A stretch of 64,000 nt of DNA from Streptomyces sp. ITFR-21 (GTDB taxonomy: Bacteria > Actinomycetota > Actinomycetes > Streptomycetales > Streptomycetaceae). Below the pieces are notes generated by a model. It saw only the letters and a program-made list of their open reading frames with translations. It searched no databases and was not told the origin of the DNA. The translations under genes and the position numbers were made by a program. Positions 61,647 through 64,000 of this stretch are shown here, piece by piece; the first letter of the stretch is position 1; every line of letters begins with the position of its first letter. The stretch covers positions 5,267,001 through 5,331,000 of the forward strand of contig NZ_CP134605.1 of NCBI RefSeq assembly GCF_031844685.1, written 5' to 3'.

Positions 61647-62981
61647 ATGGCACCAGCCATCATGACGCTGGCCGCTGATGCGCCCAAGCTCGATACCGGA
61701 AGTACGGCGTTCATGCTGATCAGCGCCGCCCTGGTGATGGTGATGACCCCTGGTCTCGCCTTCTTCTACGGCGGGATGGTGCGGGTCAAGAGCGCCCTGA
61801 ACATGCTGATGATGAGCTTCATCAGCCTTGGCATCATCACCATTCTCTGGACCCTGTACGGATTCGGGCTCGCCTTCGGATCCGGTACCGGTTTCATGGG
61901 TGGCACGCACTGGTTCGGCATGCGCCACATAGGGATCAGCGAACTGTGGCCCGGATACGGCATTCCGATCTACGTATTCGCCGTCTTCCAGTTGATGTTC
62001 GCGATCATCACCCCGGCGCTGATCAGCGGCGCCCTTGCCGACCGGGTGAAGTTCACCGCCTGGTCGCTGTTCATCACCCTGTGGGCGACGGTCGTCTACT
62101 TCCCGGTCGCGCACTGGGTGTGGGCCTCGGACGGCTGGCTGTTCAAGAAGGGCGTCATCGACTTCGCCGGTGGTACCGCGGTGCACATCAACGCCGGTGC
62201 CGCGGCCCTCGGCGTGATCCTCGTCATCGGCAAGCGCAAGGGCTTCAAGCGCGACCCGATGCGCCCGCACAACCTGCCCCTGGTGATGCTCGGCTGCGGT
62301 CTGCTGTGGTTCGGCTGGTTCGGCTTCAACGCCGGCTCCTGGCTGGGCTCCGACGGCGTCGCCGCCGTCGCCTTCACCAACACCCAGGTCGCCACGGCCG
62401 CCGCGATGCTCGGCTGGCTGATCTACGAGCGCCTGCGGCACGGCTCCTTCACCACCCTGGGCGCCGCCTCCGGCGCGGTCTCCGGCCTGGTCGCCATCAC
62501 CCCGGCCTGTGGTTCGGTCTCCCCGCTCGGCGCCATCGCGGTCGGCCTCATCGCCGGCGTCGTCTGTGCCGCGGCGGTCGGCCTGAAGTACCGCTTCAAC
62601 TACGACGACTCGCTCGACGTGGTCGGCGTCCACATGGTCGGCGGCATCATCGGCTCCCTGCTCATCGGCTTCTTCGCCACCGGTGGTGTCGGCCAGACCG
62701 CCAAGGGCGTCTTCTACGGCGGCGGCTGGCACCAGCTGGGCCTGCAGTTCATCGGCGTCGGCTCGGTCCTCGGCTACTCCCTGGTGTGTGCCGCGATCCT
62801 GGCCAAGCTGATCGACGTGACCATGGGCTTCCGGGTCACCGAGGACGAAGAAATCACGGGCGTCGACCAGGTCCTGCACGCCGAGACCGCCTACGATTTC
62901 GCCGGGGTCGGTTCCTTCGGCACGGCGGCCGGTCTCGACAGTGAGGCGAACGCCTCCCCCAGCAAGAAGGTGGACGCGTGA
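61647..62981 (+). CDS. amtB: Ammonium transporter
   Basis: A 444-residue Amt/MEP channel with about 11 helices: TPGLAFFYGGMVRVKSALNM, DFAGGTAVHINAGAAAL with a channel His, WFGWFGFNAGSWL, and HMVGGIIGSLLIGFF with the second His. Its C-terminal tail is the usual PII-contact segment. ATG 61647 follows GAGGAGA. The stop overlaps glnK by four bases, so the operon amtB-glnK-glnD couples uptake with PII sensing. Confidence 0.96.
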   Translation: MAPAIMTLAADAPKLDTGSTAFMLISAALVMVMTPGLAFFYGGMVRVKSALNMLMMSFISLGIITILWTLYGFGLAFGSGTGFMGGTHWFGMRHIGISELWPGYGIPIYVFAVFQLMFAIITPALISGALADRVKFTAWSLFITLWATVVYFPVAHWVWASDGWLFKKGVIDFAGGTAVHINAGAAALGVILVIGKRKGFKRDPMRPHNLPLVMLGCGLLWFGWFGFNAGSWLGSDGVAAVAFTNTQVATAAAMLGWLIYERLRHGSFTTLGAASGAVSGLVAITPACGSVSPLGAIAVGLIAGVVCAAAVGLKYRFNYDDSLDVVGVHMVGGIIGSLLIGFFATGGVGQTAKGVFYGGGWHQLGLQFIGVGSVLGYSLVCAAILAKLIDVTMGFRVTEDEEITGVDQVLHAETAYDFAGVGSFGTAAGLDSEANASPSKKVDA

Positions 62982-63316
62982 AGCTCATCACCGCGGTCGT
63001 CAAGCCGCACCGGCTCGACGAGATCAAGGAAGCCCTCCAGGCGTTCGGCGTCCACGGCCTCACCGTCACCGAGGCCAGCGGCTACGGCCGCCAGCGCGGT
63101 CACACCGAGGTCTACCGGGGTGCGGAGTACACCGTCGACCTGGTCCCGAAGATCCGGATCGAGGTCCTCGCCGAGGACGCCGACGCCGACCAGCTCATCG
63201 AAGTGATCGTCAAGGCCGCCCGAACCGGCAAGATCGGTGACGGCAAGGTGTGGAGCCTCCCGGTCGACACGGCCGTCCGGGTCCGCACCGGCGAGCGCGG
63301 GCCCGACGCGCTCTGA
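62978..63316 (+). CDS. glnK: PII nitrogen regulatory protein
   Basis: A 112-residue PII protein. T-loop Y51 (GAEYTVDLVPK) is the residue adenylylated by GlnD in Streptomyces. The C-terminal block GKIGDGKVWSLPVDTAVRVRTGE is the ATP/2-oxoglutarate site. GTG overlaps the amtB stop. Confidence 0.97.
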   Translation: MKLITAVVKPHRLDEIKEALQAFGVHGLTVTEASGYGRQRGHTEVYRGAEYTVDLVPKIRIEVLAEDADADQLIEVIVKAARTGKIGDGKVWSLPVDTAVRVRTGERGPDAL

Positions 63317-63347
63317 CCTTCTGAAAAATTCCAGCGCTGGAGCACGA

Positions 63348-64000
63348 GTGACCGAAAGCGTCGAAGCGCAGGACGGCAGTTACGCGGCGGCCCGGCTGCG
63401 CCTCCTCACCGAGGAGGTGCAGTCCGGGCCGCCGCGCCGCGCCGCCCTGGCCACCCTGACCGACCAGTGGCTGGCCTCCCTCGCCACCCAGGCGGCGCAG
63501 GCCACCGGCATCCACGGCTGGGCCCTGATGGCCGTCGGCGGCTACGGCCGCGGCGAACTGTCCCCCCGCAGCGACCTGGACCTGGTCCTGCTGCACGACT
63601 CCGAGAAGTCGGTGGCCGCCCTCGCCGACCGCATCTGGTACCCGGTGTGGGACCTCGGCGTCGCCCTCGACCACTCGGTTCGCACTCCCGCGGAAGCCCG
63701 CGCGACCGCCGCCGAGGACCTCAAGGTCCAACTCGGCCTGCTCGACGCCCGGCACATCGCCGGCGACCCCGCGCTCACCTCCACCCTGCGCAGCGTCGTC
63801 CTCACCGACTGGCGCAACCAGGCGTCCAAGCGGCTGCCCGCCCTGCACGAGATGTGCGTGGAGCGCGCCGAACGGCAGGGGGAACTGTCCTACCTGCTCG
63901 AACCCGACCTCAAGGAGGCCCGCGGCGGCCTGCGCGACGCCACCGCACTGCGCGCCGTCGCCGCCTCCTGGCTCGCCGACGCCCCCCGCGAGGGCCTCGA
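63348..64000 (+). CDS. glnD: PII uridylyl/adenylyltransferase GlnD (partial, cut by window end)
   Basis: The first 217 codons are present, with no stop. The nucleotidyltransferase motif GGYGRGELSPRSDLDL is at 64-79 (catalytic D76 and D78). GTG at 63348 lies 31 bases after glnK. In actinobacteria this enzyme adenylylates GlnK. The HD and ACT domains would lie beyond the window. Confidence 0.93.
   Translation, partial: MTESVEAQDGSYAAARLRLLTEEVQSGPPRRAALATLTDQWLASLATQAAQATGIHGWALMAVGGYGRGELSPRSDLDLVLLHDSEKSVAALADRIWYPVWDLGVALDHSVRTPAEARATAAEDLKVQLGLLDARHIAGDPALTSTLRSVVLTDWRNQASKRLPALHEMCVERAERQGELSYLLEPDLKEARGGLRDATALRAVAASWLADAPREGL

Overview
The window is very GC-rich, uses GTG and TTG starts freely, and carries families typical of filamentous actinobacteria: two conservons, NdgR, HupS, NsdA, AccE and GlnK with GlnD. 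From memory of published gene orders, it matches the Streptomyces coelicolor core chromosome from about SCO5529 (cimA) to SCO5585 (glnD). I read it as Streptomyces or a close relative. No database search was possible.

Layout. 0.1-7 kb: citramalate synthase family gene, a decayed quinone oxidoreductase, a small secreted Zn-peptidase-like protein, a GNAT plus a CoA-ester lyase, and the acyl-CoA carboxylase genes accB and accE. 7-18 kb: two tandem conservons on the minus strand, each cvnA-cvnB-cvnC-cvnD, that is sensor kinase, Roadblock, DUF742 and Ras-like GTPase. 18.7-21.8 kb: a small repeat protein, an FAH-family hydrolase, gltX, one tRNA-Gln and two tRNA-Glu genes. 22-26 kb: ndgR divergent from leuCD, then hupS. 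26-33 kb: cofC, plsC-gpsA-ddlA, DUF3515, a stand-alone Lrp ligand domain, thiL-thiD, rpmB. 33-43 kb: a fakA-like gene, recG, rsmD, coaD, a SepIVA-like gene, DUF177, rpmF, rnc, mutM, then an HxlR regulator. 43.4-50.0 kb: an integrated mobile element. 50-64 kb: a CAP-domain protein, acyP, smc, a sugar permease, ftsY, a prim-pol protein, nsdA, and amtB-glnK-glnD, with glnD cut by the window end.

The main discovery is the 6.6-kb element at 43415-50004. A 14-bp direct repeat (CTCAGAAGCCGAAG) bounds it. It carries rep (HUH type), xis and a tyrosine integrase with all catalytic residues, a GntR repressor with a likely operator, a PadR plus membrane DUF2314-like cargo pair, and about 1 kb without genes. 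It resembles a pSAM2-type integrative element but has no visible TraB/FtsK-type transfer gene. It sits in the last codons of a CAP-domain protein gene, not in a tRNA gene. The att core restores that gene's stop codon. The integrase reading frame crosses attR into host DNA, so integration should replace its native C-terminus with a 19-residue tail.

The rest works as core metabolism and cell biology: branched-chain amino acid synthesis (cimA, leuCD under NdgR), fatty-acid precursor supply (accBE), phospholipid synthesis (plsC, gpsA), wall precursors (ddlA), thiamine and CoA cofactors, translation, chromosome organisation (smc, hupS), protein targeting (ftsY) and nitrogen sensing (amtB-glnK-glnD behind a GlnR-like box). 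The two conservons share almost identical cvnB and cvnD DNA but diverged cvnA and cvnC, which suggests gene conversion.
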